Position numbers and translations under genes: made by a program. Positions 1-9,359 of a stretch of 64,000 nt of DNA are shown piece after piece. Positions within the stretch are counted from its first letter, which is position 1, and every line of letters starts with the position of its first letter. The stretch comes from Azotobacter salinestris (lineage in GTDB: Bacteria; Pseudomonadota; Gammaproteobacteria; Pseudomonadales; Pseudomonadaceae), in the NCBI RefSeq assembly GCF_009363155.1, contig NZ_CP045302.1, positions 199,001 through 263,000 on the forward strand, written 5' to 3'. The notes under the pieces are model-generated. The model was given only the letters and a program-made list of their open reading frames with translations, was not told where the DNA came from and ran no database searches.

Positions 1-2
1 AT

Positions 3-1625
3 CCAGAGGTGTACGAGGCGCTGGTCGGCGACCGCGTGGTTTTTCTCGATGCCGCCACTGTGCTTGGTGACGATGCGGACGTCGAGGTGGTAAGGGCGAT
101 CAACCAGCTTACCGCGGCCGGTGCCAACCGCCTGGTGGTGAGCTTCGGCGGCGCGGCCTTCCTCGAGGTCGAGGAGCGCTTCCGCAAGGTCGTGCTGCGC
201 AAGTATCCGCGGCATCTGCTGGGCGCGGTGCCGGTGCTCTATGGCAGCGACCTGACGACGGATCGCGACGTGATTCGCCGCACCTGGACGGCGCTGATCA
301 ATTCCTTCCTGCATCCGGCGACGGAGGCATTCCTGTTCAATGCCGAGAACCGCCTGCGCGCCTATCGCACCAAGAACCCGCTGCTGATCTTCCGCAACGA
401 CGGCGATGCTTCGCGCGTCGCCAAGACGGTGGCGATCAAGACCTACAGCTCCGGTCCGCGCGGTGGCATGGAGGGCATGAAGTCCTTTGCCAAGCTCTAT
501 GGCCTGTCCGACGTGGTTGCTATCGACGTCGGCGGCACCACCACCGACATCGGCCAGTGCCTCAATGGTACGGTCGCGGAGGTGCAGCGCGGTCACGTCG
601 AAGGTATCAGCGTGTCCTTCCCGCTGTGCGAGATCATGAGCGCCGGCGCAGGCGGCAGTTCCATCTTCAAGGTGGTCAACAACCGCATTGTGATTGGGCC
701 GGAAAGCGTTGGTGCGGTCCCGGGGCCGGCGGCTTTCGGTCGTGGCGGCAAGGAGGCCACGATCACCGATGCCAGCCTGCTAAGCGGTATTTTCGACCCC
801 AAGTCCTATTTCGGCGGCGGTATGGCGCTGGATCTGGACCGGGCTGCCAGCGCAGTCACTTTCAACATCGCCAAGCCGCTGGGCATCGGCCTCGATGAGG
901 CGCTACTGCAGATGGCGCACGCCTACGAGGAGAAGATTGCTGTCGAACTGCACCGCTTCACCAAGGTATCAAAGGACACAGTAATGCTCGCGTTCGGTGG
1001 CGCCGGGCCGCTCAATGCCTGTGGCGTGGCAGAGAAGGCCGGCATCGACCGGGTTGCGGTGCCCAAGCTGGCGGCGGTGTTCAGTGCCTTCGGTATCGGC
1101 TCGTGCGACATCTCCCAGCGTTACGCGATCGCACTCGACGACCGCAGCACCAAAGGCGTGGGCGAGGCCCTGGCCGGCCTCAAGCTCAAGGCTGCGCGCG
1201 ACATGTTCGCCGAGGGCTTCGCTGAAGGTCAGTACGACATAGAAGCTTGGCTGGCGGGCGAACTGGGTGACGGCAGCGAGTTGCGCTACCCGATTGCCGA
1301 CGGAGTCGGCTACCCGGCCGAACTGGCGCACGCACGGACGGTGGAGTTGGGCCTGCGTGCCGTCAAGCCGCTGCGCGCCGAAGTCAGCAAGACCGCGCGC
1401 TTCGCCGAGAGCCAGGCCGCCAGCGCCATCGACACGCGCAAAGTGCTGACCCGCGGCAAGGGGCGCATCGACATCCCGGTCTACCGCCTGGCCGAACTGG
1501 CTCCGGGCGACCACGCAACCGGGCCCGCGATTCTCGAAGAAGACTTCTTTACGTGCCACGTGCTCGATGGCTGGAGTTTCGTCATCAGCGATGCGGGCGA
1601 CATCATGCTGAACAGGAAGGCCTGA
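3..1625 (+). CDS. Hydantoinase/oxoprolinase (HyuA) family ketone carboxylase subunit, ~70-kDa type, 5' partial
   Basis: Reading frame is open from the first bases of the window, so the N-terminus lies outside; at least 540 residues are present. The visible part has the HyuA-family second nucleotide-binding motif (AIDVGGTTTDIG, near residue 170 of the visible part) and a glycine-rich AGAGGSS stretch. Followed 3 nt later by a small zinc-type gamma subunit, then by a second HyuA-like and a HyuB-like gene and a ~32-kDa protein. That order and size pattern (about 70, 15, 76, 86 and 34 kDa) is what is known for acetophenone carboxylase of Aromatoleum. Acetone carboxylase has only three subunits. 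Substrate is inferred, not shown. Confidence 0.85.
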   Translation, partial: PEVYEALVGDRVVFLDAATVLGDDADVEVVRAINQLTAAGANRLVVSFGGAAFLEVEERFRKVVLRKYPRHLLGAVPVLYGSDLTTDRDVIRRTWTALINSFLHPATEAFLFNAENRLRAYRTKNPLLIFRNDGDASRVAKTVAIKTYSSGPRGGMEGMKSFAKLYGLSDVVAIDVGGTTTDIGQCLNGTVAEVQRGHVEGISVSFPLCEIMSAGAGGSSIFKVVNNRIVIGPESVGAVPGPAAFGRGGKEATITDASLLSGIFDPKSYFGGGMALDLDRAASAVTFNIAKPLGIGLDEALLQMAHAYEEKIAVELHRFTKVSKDTVMLAFGGAGPLNACGVAEKAGIDRVAVPKLAAVFSAFGIGSCDISQRYAIALDDRSTKGVGEALAGLKLKAARDMFAEGFAEGQYDIEAWLAGELGDGSELRYPIADGVGYPAELAHARTVELGLRAVKPLRAEVSKTARFAESQAASAIDTRKVLTRGKGRIDIPVYRLAELAPGDHATGPAILEEDFFTCHVLDGWSFVISDAGDIMLNRKA

Positions 1626-1628
1626 AAA

Positions 1629-2027
1629 ATGAAAGTTCTGATGACCGAATATCTGCGCATCGATCTCGATTCGAAAAAGTGGGAGTGCCGAGTGTGCGAC
1701 CACGAGATCGGGTCAGCGACCAAGAGCTACAAGGAAGGCATGCTCGTCTACAACCGCGATCCGCGCGAGATTCATCCGCCCATCATTGACCCTGAGAAGT
1801 ACCGCTTCACCTTCAGTCCCGACCCGGAGTGGGTGCGCATTCTTGAGTACTACTGCCCGCACTGCGGAACCATGGTCGAGACGGAATATGCCATTCCCGG
1901 CCATCCGCCACTGCACGACATGCAGCCGGACCTGCCGGCCCTGCGGGCGCAGTGGGCCAAGCGCGAGGAAATCGCGAAGCCGGTCGTGGGTCCCGAGGTA
2001 CTGGCCGATCAGGGCCACAATCACTAA
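1629..2027 (+). CDS. Acetone/acetophenone carboxylase small (gamma-type) zinc subunit
   Basis: A 132-residue protein whose gene starts 3 nt after the preceding stop, so probably translationally coupled. Two CxxC pairs are visible: Cys20/Cys23 (CRVC) and Cys76/Cys79 (CPHC), a typical four-cysteine zinc site as found in gamma subunits of acetone and acetophenone carboxylases. Length fits the 15-kDa subunit of the acetophenone enzyme. In this family the small subunit is part of the core complex with HyuA- and HyuB-like chains. Confidence is high for family, moderate for substrate. Confidence 0.85.
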   Translation: MKVLMTEYLRIDLDSKKWECRVCDHEIGSATKSYKEGMLVYNRDPREIHPPIIDPEKYRFTFSPDPEWVRILEYYCPHCGTMVETEYAIPGHPPLHDMQPDLPALRAQWAKREEIAKPVVGPEVLADQGHNH

Positions 2028-2084
2028 GCCACCGTCAACTGCCGGTAAGCATCCCTGCCCTTGATCCGGGCGGTGCCGGCGCAA

Positions 2085-2100
2085 AAGAATAATAAGGAGA
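2085..2100 (+). promoter_or_regulatory. Putative Crc/Hfq CA motif overlapping ribosome binding site of carboxylase subunit gene
   Basis: The leader reads AAGAATAATAAGGAGA, combining an AANAANAA Hfq/Crc target with a strong AAGGAG Shine-Dalgarno sequence 5 nt before the ATG at 2105. In pseudomonads such sites mediate catabolite repression of translation. Seen in sequence; function inferred. Confidence 0.45.
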
Positions 2101-2104
2101 TAAT

Positions 2105-4240
2105 ATGAGACGCGTTTCAGTCGATATCGGTGGCACGTTCACCGATTGTTTCGTGGTCTGGGATGGCAAGTACATCGAGGCCAAGGCTCTGACCACACAT
2201 CACAACCTCGCCCTGGGCTTCAATGAAGCTCTGAGCAAGGCCTATCACGACCTCGGCCTGGAGCTCGAGGAAATCCTGTCGCAGGTGGACTCCGTCCGCT
2301 ACGCCACCACGCTGGGAACCAATGCCCTGATCGAACACAAGGGGCCCAAGATCGGCATGCTGGTTACTGCCGGCTACGAAGCCACGGTGCCGTTGTCGCG
2401 TGCTCGCGGCTACGGCGAGGGGCTGGACAACCTGGGCCAGCAGGACATGCCCAACGCTCAGCGTCCCGACCCGTTGGTGCTGCCGCACATGATCCGCGGG
2501 GTGCGCGAGCGCGTAGACTTCCAAGGCGACCTGGTCATGCCGCTCGATGAGGACGACGTGCGCACTCAGATCCGCGAGCTGGTGGACCGCGGCGCCGAAA
2601 TCATCGTGGTAGCGCTAATCAATTCGGTGGTGAATCCGGCGCACGAGCAGCGCATCGAGGAGATCCTGCTCGAGGAATACCCGTCCCATCTGCTGGGGGC
2701 GATTCCGGTGGTCTTGTCTCATCAGGTGGCGGGCCGCAAGGGCGAGTACGTGCGGGCGACCTCGGCCATCGTCGATGGCTACCTGCACTCGACCATGTAC
2801 CACGCCCTATCCGCGCTCGAACAGAACCTGCGGGCCCATCGCTACGAGCAGCCGATGCTGGTCATTCACAACTCTGGCGGCATGGCCCAGCTCAATTCGA
2901 CGGACGCCCTGCAGACCATCCACTCCGGGCCGGTCTCCGGCATCGGAGCCTCTGAACACCTGGCCATGCAGTGCGACTTGGGCAACGTAGTAGCAACCGA
3001 CATGGGCGGCACCAGCTACGACATCGGCATTGTGGTTGAGGGTGGCATCAAGCACTACGACTTCAATCCGGTGATCGATCGCTGGCTGGTGTCGGTGCCC
3101 ATGGTGCACCTGGTGACCCTGGGTGCCGGCGGTGGCTCCATCGCCAGCTATGACCGCATGTACAACACGGTGAAGTGCGGGCCCGAGTCCGCCGGCTCCG
3201 ATCCCGGCCCGGCCTGCTACGACCGCGGTGGCATGCGTCCGACGGTGACCGACGCCGACCTGTTGCTGGGCTACCTGGACCCGGAGAACTATGCGGGCGG
3301 ATCGATTCCGCTCAATCCGCGTCGTGCAGCGGCTGCAGTCGAGGACGCGCTGTGCGACGACCTCGACTGCTCGGTCATCGAGGCCGCACTGCTGATCCGC
3401 GAGAAAGTGGACGACAGCATGGCCAACGGGCTCTTCACCGAGCTGCGCGCCCGCGGTTATGACCCCAAGGACTTCACCATGCTGGCTTACGGCGGCAATG
3501 GGCCGCTGCATTGTTGCGGCATCGCGCAAAACCTGAACATCGACAAGATTCTGGCGCCTCCGTTCAGCTCGGTGTTCTCGGCGGTCGGAGCCGGCAACAT
3601 GCACCAGCTCCACATCCACGAGACCTCGCTCTACATGGTGTTGTACGACTCGAACACCCGCCACCTGTTCGACGACTACGACCGCTTCAACGCCATCGTC
3701 GGCGAGCTGAAGGAGCAGGGTACCCAGGATCTGCTACGCCAGGGCGTGGCCCGCGAGGACATCTGCCACAACCTCGAACTGGATTTGCGCTACGGCAACC
3801 AGCTGGTGCAAACCACCGCGGTCATTCCCAAGCACGAGATACATGGTCCGGCGGACGTGCTGGCGATCATCGAGCAGTTCTCCAACGACTACGGCAAGCG
3901 TTTCGGCAAGGGTTCGCAGGCGCCGGAGGCTGGTATCCGCATCAACACCATTCGGGTTGCCGCGTTCGTTCGCCACGAGACAGTGCAGTTCGAGGATATC
4001 AAGCCGGTGCCAGTCGGACAGCGCAAGTCGCCGCCGCCGCCGTCGGCCACCCGCAAGTGCTATTTCGTCGGCTACGAGGGGGCATTCGAGACGCCAGTGT
4101 GGAGCCGAGGGGAGATCGAACCCGGGGTGCAGATCACCGGCCCCGCCATTATCGCCTCCGAAGTGACGACCTTCCTGGTCAATCCGGGCTGGAACTTCGT
4201 CGCCGCCAAGCAGGGTGCCTCCTGGTTCCTGCGGGCCTGA
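2105..4240 (+). CDS. Hydantoinase/oxoprolinase (HyuA) family ketone carboxylase subunit, ~76-kDa type (AcxA/ApcA-like)
   Basis: 711 residues, full length for a HyuA-family subunit. Residues 4-17 hold the phosphate-binding motif VDIGGTFTD and residues near 300 the second motif ATDMGGTSYDIG, followed by a glycine-rich loop (TLGAGGGSIAS). These form the actin-like ATP site used to phosphorylate ketone enol and/or bicarbonate in acetone and acetophenone carboxylases. It is the second HyuA-type gene in this operon; two different HyuA-type chains per enzyme is a mark of the acetophenone type, not of the three-gene acetone type. Preceded by a strong AAGGAG site. Confidence 0.88.
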   Translation: MRRVSVDIGGTFTDCFVVWDGKYIEAKALTTHHNLALGFNEALSKAYHDLGLELEEILSQVDSVRYATTLGTNALIEHKGPKIGMLVTAGYEATVPLSRARGYGEGLDNLGQQDMPNAQRPDPLVLPHMIRGVRERVDFQGDLVMPLDEDDVRTQIRELVDRGAEIIVVALINSVVNPAHEQRIEEILLEEYPSHLLGAIPVVLSHQVAGRKGEYVRATSAIVDGYLHSTMYHALSALEQNLRAHRYEQPMLVIHNSGGMAQLNSTDALQTIHSGPVSGIGASEHLAMQCDLGNVVATDMGGTSYDIGIVVEGGIKHYDFNPVIDRWLVSVPMVHLVTLGAGGGSIASYDRMYNTVKCGPESAGSDPGPACYDRGGMRPTVTDADLLLGYLDPENYAGGSIPLNPRRAAAAVEDALCDDLDCSVIEAALLIREKVDDSMANGLFTELRARGYDPKDFTMLAYGGNGPLHCCGIAQNLNIDKILAPPFSSVFSAVGAGNMHQLHIHETSLYMVLYDSNTRHLFDDYDRFNAIVGELKEQGTQDLLRQGVAREDICHNLELDLRYGNQLVQTTAVIPKHEIHGPADVLAIIEQFSNDYGKRFGKGSQAPEAGIRINTIRVAAFVRHETVQFEDIKPVPVGQRKSPPPPSATRKCYFVGYEGAFETPVWSRGEIEPGVQITGPAIIASEVTTFLVNPGWNFVAAKQGASWFLRA

Positions 4241-4285
4241 TAGCCACGGGATAACCATCGACCATATTTCATTTTCATACAGGAT

Positions 4286-6568
4286 TTGAACATGAACGAG
4301 ATCGCTACGCCTGTAAGGGCAAAAACGCCGAGCGCTGATGAGCTGGCGCTGATCCAGAAGTTCCTCAGCGACACCACGTTGTTCCTTGGGCCGGACCCGG
4401 AGATCATGCAGAACCACGATCTGATGCCCCGGACCGAGGCGGAGGACGAGGCCATCCGCAAGATGAGCGACGCCCACACAATCGCCAAGATCCGTGATCG
4501 CATCCAGGCCGGCTGCGACGAAGGCTATGAGATGGTGGAGCAAATGGGCGCAGCGCCTGGCGCCAAGTGGGGCGACGTCATCACGGGGGTGTATTCGGCC
4601 TCGGGCGATCTCGCCATCGCCAGTGCTGGCGGCGTGCTGATCTTCTCCGCTCTGGTGCACCACCCCATCAAGTTCATCATCAAGAACTGGATGAACGATC
4701 CCACCGTGGGGGTGCGCGAAGGCGACGGCTTCATCCATAACGACGCGCGCTATGGCAACGTGCATAACACTGACCAGAGCATGATCCTGCCGATTTTCCA
4801 CGAGGGGAGGTTGGTGTGCTGGGTAGCCTCCACCGTGCACGAGGGCGAGAACGGCGCGATCGAGCCGGGCGGCATGCCATCCATGGCTGAGAGCCCGTGC
4901 GATGAAGGCCTGAAAATGAGCCCCTTCAAGGTGGTGGAAAACTACGAAATCAAGCGAGACATCCTGACCTTCCTACAGAACTCGGTGCGCGAGCCCAAGC
5001 TGCAGTACGAGGACATGAAGGTCAAGCTCTTCGCTTGCCTGCGCATCAAGCAGCGGATCGAAGAAACGCTCAAGACCGACGGCCCGGACGCCATGGTTTC
5101 GACCCTGCGCCTGACCATGGAGAACGTCCGCGCCGAGGTGAAGCGCCGCATCAGCGAATGGCCGGACATGACGGTGCGCACCTACATCATCCAGGACTCG
5201 ACCCTGCGCGAAAACTGTGTGGTGAAGATTAACTGCAAGCTCACCAAAACCGGTGACCGGCTGATCTTCGACTTCCGCGGTTCGGCACCGGAATTCACCA
5301 ATCGACCGACCAACACCATCGTCGCCGGCCTCAAGGGCATGCTATCGCAGGTTTTCCTGTGCTACGTGTGGCCGGATCTACCGCGCGGCCAGGCGGCCTT
5401 CGCACCGATCGAGGTAATCACCGATCCGCACTCGATCGTGAACTGCTCCTATGATGCGCCAAACTCGCAAAGCCTGATGTCGATCTTCACCGGCTTCACC
5501 GCCGGCCAGCACGCAGTGGCAAAGTTCCTTTACAGTTGCTCGGAGAAATACACGAAGGTACATGCTCCGACCTTTAACATGATCAATACCTTCATTTGGG
5601 GCGGAGTGAGCCAGCACGGCGAGACCCTGGGCAACCTCTGTGCAGACCTGAACGGAATGGGGGGCGGCGCCAGGGTGGACCGCGATGGCGAGCACGCCTT
5701 GGCACCAATCTTCGCCACCATGGCGGACATCGGTGAGCAAGAGCTGAACGAGGAGGACGTGCCTTTCCTACAACTAGTGTCGAAGAAGATGACGCGCGAC
5801 GCTATCGCGCCAGGCAAGTATCGCGGTGGCCAGGGTTACACGATGATCGTGGCGACCAAGGACAGCGAGCAATGGGGCTTCATGACTACCTGCCAGGGCG
5901 CCAAGATCCCGCCAATACAGGGTCTGTTCGGCGGCTATGCATGCGGTACCTATCCGCTCTCCAAAGTTAAGGGCGTGGATGTGTATGACGTGCTGCTCGA
6001 GACGCCGGAAAAGTTCAAGCACTCGATCGAGGAGATCATGAACGAGCAGCCCTTCGAAGGGGCGAGCTACACCACCCACCACATGGGCATGGGCTTCGAG
6101 ATCTCCAAACGCGGCGAACTGTTCATGATCTCGCAAGGCGCCGGTGCCGGTTACGGCGATCTGCTGGAGCGCGACCCGGCGGGTGTCATTCGCGACATCG
6201 AGGAGGGCCTGATCTCGCAGGACGTCGCCGAGCGACTGTACAAGGTCAAGTTCGACCCGCTGACGCTGGCGATCAACCACGAGGCCACCGCCGCGGCCCG
6301 CGATACCGAGCGCAAGGCGCGTCTGGCCCGCGGCGTGCCTTATGCCGAGTTTGTCAAGTCGTGGAACAAGCCGACACCACCATCTTACCTGCAGTACTTC
6401 GGCTGCTGGGGCGATGATATCGACAAGCTCTATATGGGAGGCGCCGACAAGTTCCGCGCTGCCGACGAGCCCAAGCCCAACTACATGGCGCATCCGAAGG
6501 ATGTGCGCATCGCCGAACTCGAGGCACGCCTGGCGGCACTCGGCGCGATGGGAGGTGAAAAGCAATGA
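4286..6568 (+). CDS. Hydantoinase B/oxoprolinase family ketone carboxylase subunit (~86 kDa, AcxB/Apc HyuB-like)
   Basis: 760 residues, matching the HyuB-like subunit of acetone/acetophenone carboxylases, which holds the metal-dependent carboxylation site. The N-terminal third shows the family pattern HHPIKFIIKNW...GDGFIHNDARYGNVHNTDQ (residues about 130-165), and the middle GDRLIFDFRGSAPEFTNRPTN. The stop overlaps the next ORF's ATG by 4 nt (ATGA), so the two are coupled. Expected reaction: ATP-dependent carboxylation of a methyl ketone to a 3-oxoacid in the cytoplasm. Confidence 0.88.
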   Translation: MNMNEIATPVRAKTPSADELALIQKFLSDTTLFLGPDPEIMQNHDLMPRTEAEDEAIRKMSDAHTIAKIRDRIQAGCDEGYEMVEQMGAAPGAKWGDVITGVYSASGDLAIASAGGVLIFSALVHHPIKFIIKNWMNDPTVGVREGDGFIHNDARYGNVHNTDQSMILPIFHEGRLVCWVASTVHEGENGAIEPGGMPSMAESPCDEGLKMSPFKVVENYEIKRDILTFLQNSVREPKLQYEDMKVKLFACLRIKQRIEETLKTDGPDAMVSTLRLTMENVRAEVKRRISEWPDMTVRTYIIQDSTLRENCVVKINCKLTKTGDRLIFDFRGSAPEFTNRPTNTIVAGLKGMLSQVFLCYVWPDLPRGQAAFAPIEVITDPHSIVNCSYDAPNSQSLMSIFTGFTAGQHAVAKFLYSCSEKYTKVHAPTFNMINTFIWGGVSQHGETLGNLCADLNGMGGGARVDRDGEHALAPIFATMADIGEQELNEEDVPFLQLVSKKMTRDAIAPGKYRGGQGYTMIVATKDSEQWGFMTTCQGAKIPPIQGLFGGYACGTYPLSKVKGVDVYDVLLETPEKFKHSIEEIMNEQPFEGASYTTHHMGMGFEISKRGELFMISQGAGAGYGDLLERDPAGVIRDIEEGLISQDVAERLYKVKFDPLTLAINHEATAAARDTERKARLARGVPYAEFVKSWNKPTPPSYLQYFGCWGDDIDKLYMGGADKFRAADEPKPNYMAHPKDVRIAELEARLAALGAMGGEKQ

Positions 6569-7431
6569 GCCAACATCTCGCCGACGATCTGCCCGGCGGC
6601 ACGGGCGGTGGACGCCTGCGGGTGTGGCTGAAGGCTTCGGCCTACACCCGAAGGCTGTTGTTGGGCACAGGAGGCGACCCTTGGTTGAGTGCGCCGCAGT
6701 ACCTGGCCTACTTCAGTCAGGCCCAGGGCCTGCTGCGACCGGACGTGGCGGTGGTGGAAGTCGGCGAGCTGTTCGATTCCTGGCTGTCTCGCCACCCGGA
6801 GGTGGCAGCGGAGCTGGGGTCGAAAAGGCGCCTGTCCTTCCCGCTGCGCAAGCTGCTGGAGCAGGAAGAGCCACGCCAGATCCTGGCCGAGGTCGTGGAG
6901 GCGGTCATCGCCAACCTGCGCGGCCAGACGCCACTGGTGCTGGCCATGCCGTCGCCCAAGCACTGGCTGCATCATGCCAATATGCTGGCCGGGCGGATCG
7001 AGGTCGAACTAGAGCCGGACGGGATCGAGGATGCCGCCATGTACATGGCTGACCTGCTGCGCTCCGTTTCCGCCTACCCGGTGGGTGGTGTGCTGCTGGA
7101 GGAGCAGCCCGCCGATAGCAGCATGGGCGTGACCGACGTCGAACGCTATCGCCCGCTGATCAACGTGGCCAAACACTATCGTTGGTCGCTGGCCTTGCGG
7201 CCGCACGGTGGCTCGGCCTTGGCATCGCCCGCGCTGGCCGAGTTCGATGCGGTGATCTCGCCGACCATCCGGGTGCCGAAGCCGGCATCAAGCGGCGTGG
7301 ATGTGGGCGCCGCTCTGTGGCATGGCGGCAGCTTGCCGGTCCTCGACCAAGGGCAGTTCTACTTCGTCGAGATCCCCGCTGAGCAGCAGCCAGAGTTCGT
7401 ACTGGAAAGTCTCGTCCGGCTGCGGGCTTGA
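6565..7431 (+). CDS. Acetophenone carboxylase-type fifth subunit (~32 kDa)
   Basis: 288 residues starting within the ATGA overlap with the HyuB-like gene. I recognise no catalytic motif. Size and position match the 34-kDa fifth subunit of acetophenone carboxylase, which is needed for activity together with the four-subunit core. The N-terminus carries a WLKASAYTRRLLLGTGG segment and the body is rich in hydrophobic beta-strand-like stretches (VDVGAALWHGGSLPVLDQGQFYFVE near the C-terminus). Its presence is the strongest reason to place the operon with Apc-type rather than Acx-type carboxylases. Confidence 0.7.
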   Translation: MSQHLADDLPGGTGGGRLRVWLKASAYTRRLLLGTGGDPWLSAPQYLAYFSQAQGLLRPDVAVVEVGELFDSWLSRHPEVAAELGSKRRLSFPLRKLLEQEEPRQILAEVVEAVIANLRGQTPLVLAMPSPKHWLHHANMLAGRIEVELEPDGIEDAAMYMADLLRSVSAYPVGGVLLEEQPADSSMGVTDVERYRPLINVAKHYRWSLALRPHGGSALASPALAEFDAVISPTIRVPKPASSGVDVGAALWHGGSLPVLDQGQFYFVEIPAEQQPEFVLESLVRLRA

Positions 7432-7434
7432 TCT

Positions 7435-7474
7435 GTCGGGCAAGCGTCGCGGCGCGCCGTGACGCCTGCCCGAC
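7435..7474 (+). terminator. Terminator-like hairpin after the carboxylase operon
   Basis: Arms GTCGGGCA-A-GCGTC and GACGC-C-TGCCCGAC pair with one A/C mismatch around a 12-nt loop, 3 nt after the last carboxylase gene. The following tract is only moderately T-rich (cttcttgt). It suggests the carboxylase operon ends here and the CoA-transferase genes have their own promoter. Confidence 0.6.
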
Positions 7475-7647
7475 CTTCTTGTCACCCTTTGCCCTCCCCG
7501 GTTTCCCATGCTCTCTGCCTCCTTAGGTATGGAGCGTGTGAAGGCCCTGCAGCTGTACCGCTAGGCATTGAGCGAGTGAAGGGCCTGCAGTTGCAGGTGC
7601 CTGATACCGCGGGAGGGACTTTTTAGGGTAGGCAGTGGCATTAAAAC

Positions 7648-7664
7648 TGGGCTGTACCTTTGCT
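7648..7664 (+). promoter_or_regulatory. Candidate sigma-54 promoter upstream of CoA-transferase genes
   Basis: The stretch TGGGCTGTACCTTTGCT has GG and GC spaced by exactly 10 nt, and TTTGC at the -12 element, about 80 nt upstream of the first CoA-transferase codon. The -24 element is imperfect (GGGCTG rather than TGGCAC). The rest of the 7475-7746 gap holds an imperfect repeat of GTGAAGG-CCTGCAG (around 7537 and 7576) and nothing else recognisable. Confidence 0.35.
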
Positions 7665-7723
7665 CTTAAAGGCACTGCTCTCAACTTGACATCGCTCTCC
7701 GCCAGCGGCGCTGCGGAAGCAGG

Positions 7724-7733
7724 ACAACAACAA
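7724..7733 (+). promoter_or_regulatory. Putative Crc/Hfq CA motif, scoA leader
   Basis: ACAACAACAA directly before the AGAGGC ribosome binding region of the gene starting at 7747. It matches the AANAANAA target of the Hfq/Crc catabolite-repression complex. Confidence 0.5.
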
Positions 7734-7746
7734 GAGGCAGAACAGC

Positions 7747-8445
7747 ATGGCCGGACTCGACAAGCGCGTGAACACCTACGAAGAAGCCCTGGCCGGGCTC
7801 ACCGACGGCATGACCGTCCTGGCCGGCGGCTTCGGTCTGTGCGGCATCCCGGAAAACCTGATCGCCGAGATCCGCCGCCGCCAGGTCAAGGGGCTGACGG
7901 TGGTCTCCAACAACTGCGGCATCGACGGCTTCGGCCTGGGCGTGCTGCTCGAGGACCGGCAGATCCGCAGGATGATCGCCTCCTACGTCGGCGAGAACGC
8001 CCTGTTCGAGCGCCAGCTGCTCGACGGCGAGCTGGAGGTCGAACTGACCCCGCAGGGCACCCTGGCCGAGAAGCTGCGCGCCGGCGGCGTGGGCATACCC
8101 GCCTTCTACACCGCGACCGGCTACGGCACCCCGGTCGCCGAGGGCAAGGAAGTGCGCGAGTTCAACGGCCGGCACTACATCCTCGAAGAGGCGATCAGCG
8201 GCGACTTCGCCCTCGTCAAGGGCTGGAAGGCCGACCACTTCGGCAACGTCGTCTACCGCCACACCGCGCAGAACTTCAACCCGGTGGTGGCCAGCGCCGG
8301 GCGGATCACCGTGGTCGAGGTGGAGGAGATCGTCGCGCCGGGCGAGCTGGAACCCAGCCAGATCCACACCCCCGGCATCTACGTCGATCGCGTCATCCTC
8401 GGCCGCTTCGAGAAGCGCATCGAAAAGCGCACCGTGCGCGCCTGA
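7747..8445 (+). CDS. scoA: 3-oxoacid CoA-transferase subunit A
   Basis: 232 residues of the class I CoA-transferase alpha family, with the family glycine motif [13 protein letters not shown] near residues 27-39. Followed 33 nt later by the beta subunit. Such heterodimers move CoA from succinyl-CoA (or acetyl-CoA) to acetoacetate and related 3-oxoacids. Next to a ketone carboxylase, its likely job is activation of the 3-oxoacid made by carboxylation; known acetophenone operons use an ATP-dependent CoA ligase for this step instead. Confidence 0.9.
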   Translation: MAGLDKRVNTYEEALAGLTDGMTVLAGGFGLCGIPENLIAEIRRRQVKGLTVVSNNCGIDGFGLGVLLEDRQIRRMIASYVGENALFERQLLDGELEVELTPQGTLAEKLRAGGVGIPAFYTATGYGTPVAEGKEVREFNGRHYILEEAISGDFALVKGWKADHFGNVVYRHTAQNFNPVVASAGRITVVEVEEIVAPGELEPSQIHTPGIYVDRVILGRFEKRIEKRTVRA

Positions 8446-8478
8446 TCCTGCCCACCCGACCGAACAAGAGAGACTGCC

Positions 8479-9135
8479 ATGGCACTTTCCCGCGAACAGA
8501 TGGCCCAGCGCGTGGCGCGCGAGCTGAAAGACGGCTACTACGTCAACCTGGGGATCGGCATCCCCACCCTGGTGGCCAACTACGTGCCCGAGGGCATGGA
8601 CGTGATGCTGCAGTCGGAGAACGGCCTGCTCGGCATGGGCGCCTTCCCCAGCGAGGCCGAGGTCGACGCCGACATGATCAACGCCGGCAAGCAGACGGTG
8701 ACCGCGCGTCCCGGCGCCTCGATCTTCTCCTCGGCCGAATCCTTCGCGATGATCCGCGGCGGCCATGTCGACCTGACGGTGCTCGGCGCCTTCGAGGTGG
8801 ACGTCGAGGGCAACATCGCCTCCTGGATGATCCCCGGCAAGCTGGTCAAGGGCATGGGCGGCGCCATGGACCTGGTGGCCGGCGCCGACAACATCATCGT
8901 CACCATGACCCACGCCTCCAGGGACGGCGAGTCCAAGCTGTTGGCGCGCTGCTCGCTGCCGCTGACCGGCGCCGGCTGCATCCGCAAGGTGCTCACCGAC
9001 CTGGCCTACCTGGAGATCGAGAACGGCGCCTTCGTGCTCAGGGAGCGCGCGCCGGGGGTGAGCGTCGAGGAAATCGTCGCCAGGACCGCCGGCAGGCTGG
9101 TGGTGCCCGGGCAGGTGCCGGAAATGACTTTCTAA
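8479..9135 (+). CDS. scoB: 3-oxoacid CoA-transferase subunit B
   Basis: 218 residues, full length. The catalytic glutamate of class I CoA-transferases is visible in SENGLLGMG (Glu47), preceded by GIGIPTLVANY. Paired with the alpha subunit just upstream and read from the same transcript. A good ribosome binding site (AAGAGAGAC) lies before the ATG. Confidence 0.9.
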   Translation: MALSREQMAQRVARELKDGYYVNLGIGIPTLVANYVPEGMDVMLQSENGLLGMGAFPSEAEVDADMINAGKQTVTARPGASIFSSAESFAMIRGGHVDLTVLGAFEVDVEGNIASWMIPGKLVKGMGGAMDLVAGADNIIVTMTHASRDGESKLLARCSLPLTGAGCIRKVLTDLAYLEIENGAFVLRERAPGVSVEEIVARTAGRLVVPGQVPEMTF

Positions 9136-9198
9136 CATCCGCCCAGCCAAAACCGGGTGATGTATCCGGAAACCAGGGTTTTGCCCTGGTTTCTGCAT

Positions 9199-9303
9199 TT
9201 TAGAAGCGCACCTCTTCTGCGTCGGCCAGCAGATGCTGTCGGGCCATCCACAGGTTCGATAAGGCGAACAGCGTCGCCCATTATGAAGTGTTCTTGGCCA
9301 CTC
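9199..9303 (-). pseudogene. IS5-family transposase 3'-end remnant
   Basis: About 105 bp closely matching the 3' end of the complete IS5 transposase gene at 47645 (same order of blocks: GCGCACCTCT, CCATCCACAG, GCGAACAGCGTC, GTGTTCTTGGCCA). No complete reading frame remains. It sits between the CoA-transferase genes and an IS630 copy, evidence of repeated insertion and deletion here. The rest of 9136-9359 shows nothing else. Confidence 0.75.
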
Positions 9304-9359
9304 ATTATTGTTTTCTCGTTGATCGGCACAACAGCTCAGAAATACCCCCGACCGGCGGC

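Noticed and set aside
3-7431. Three-subunit acetone carboxylase (acxABC)
   Set aside because: There are two HyuA-type genes and an extra ~32-kDa gene, a pattern of acetophenone-type enzymes.
7635-9203. 522-codon plus-strand frame and 505-codon minus-strand frame across the CoA-transferase genes
   Set aside because: Both are GC-rich shadow frames; the two real CoA-transferase subunits explain the region with catalytic motifs.
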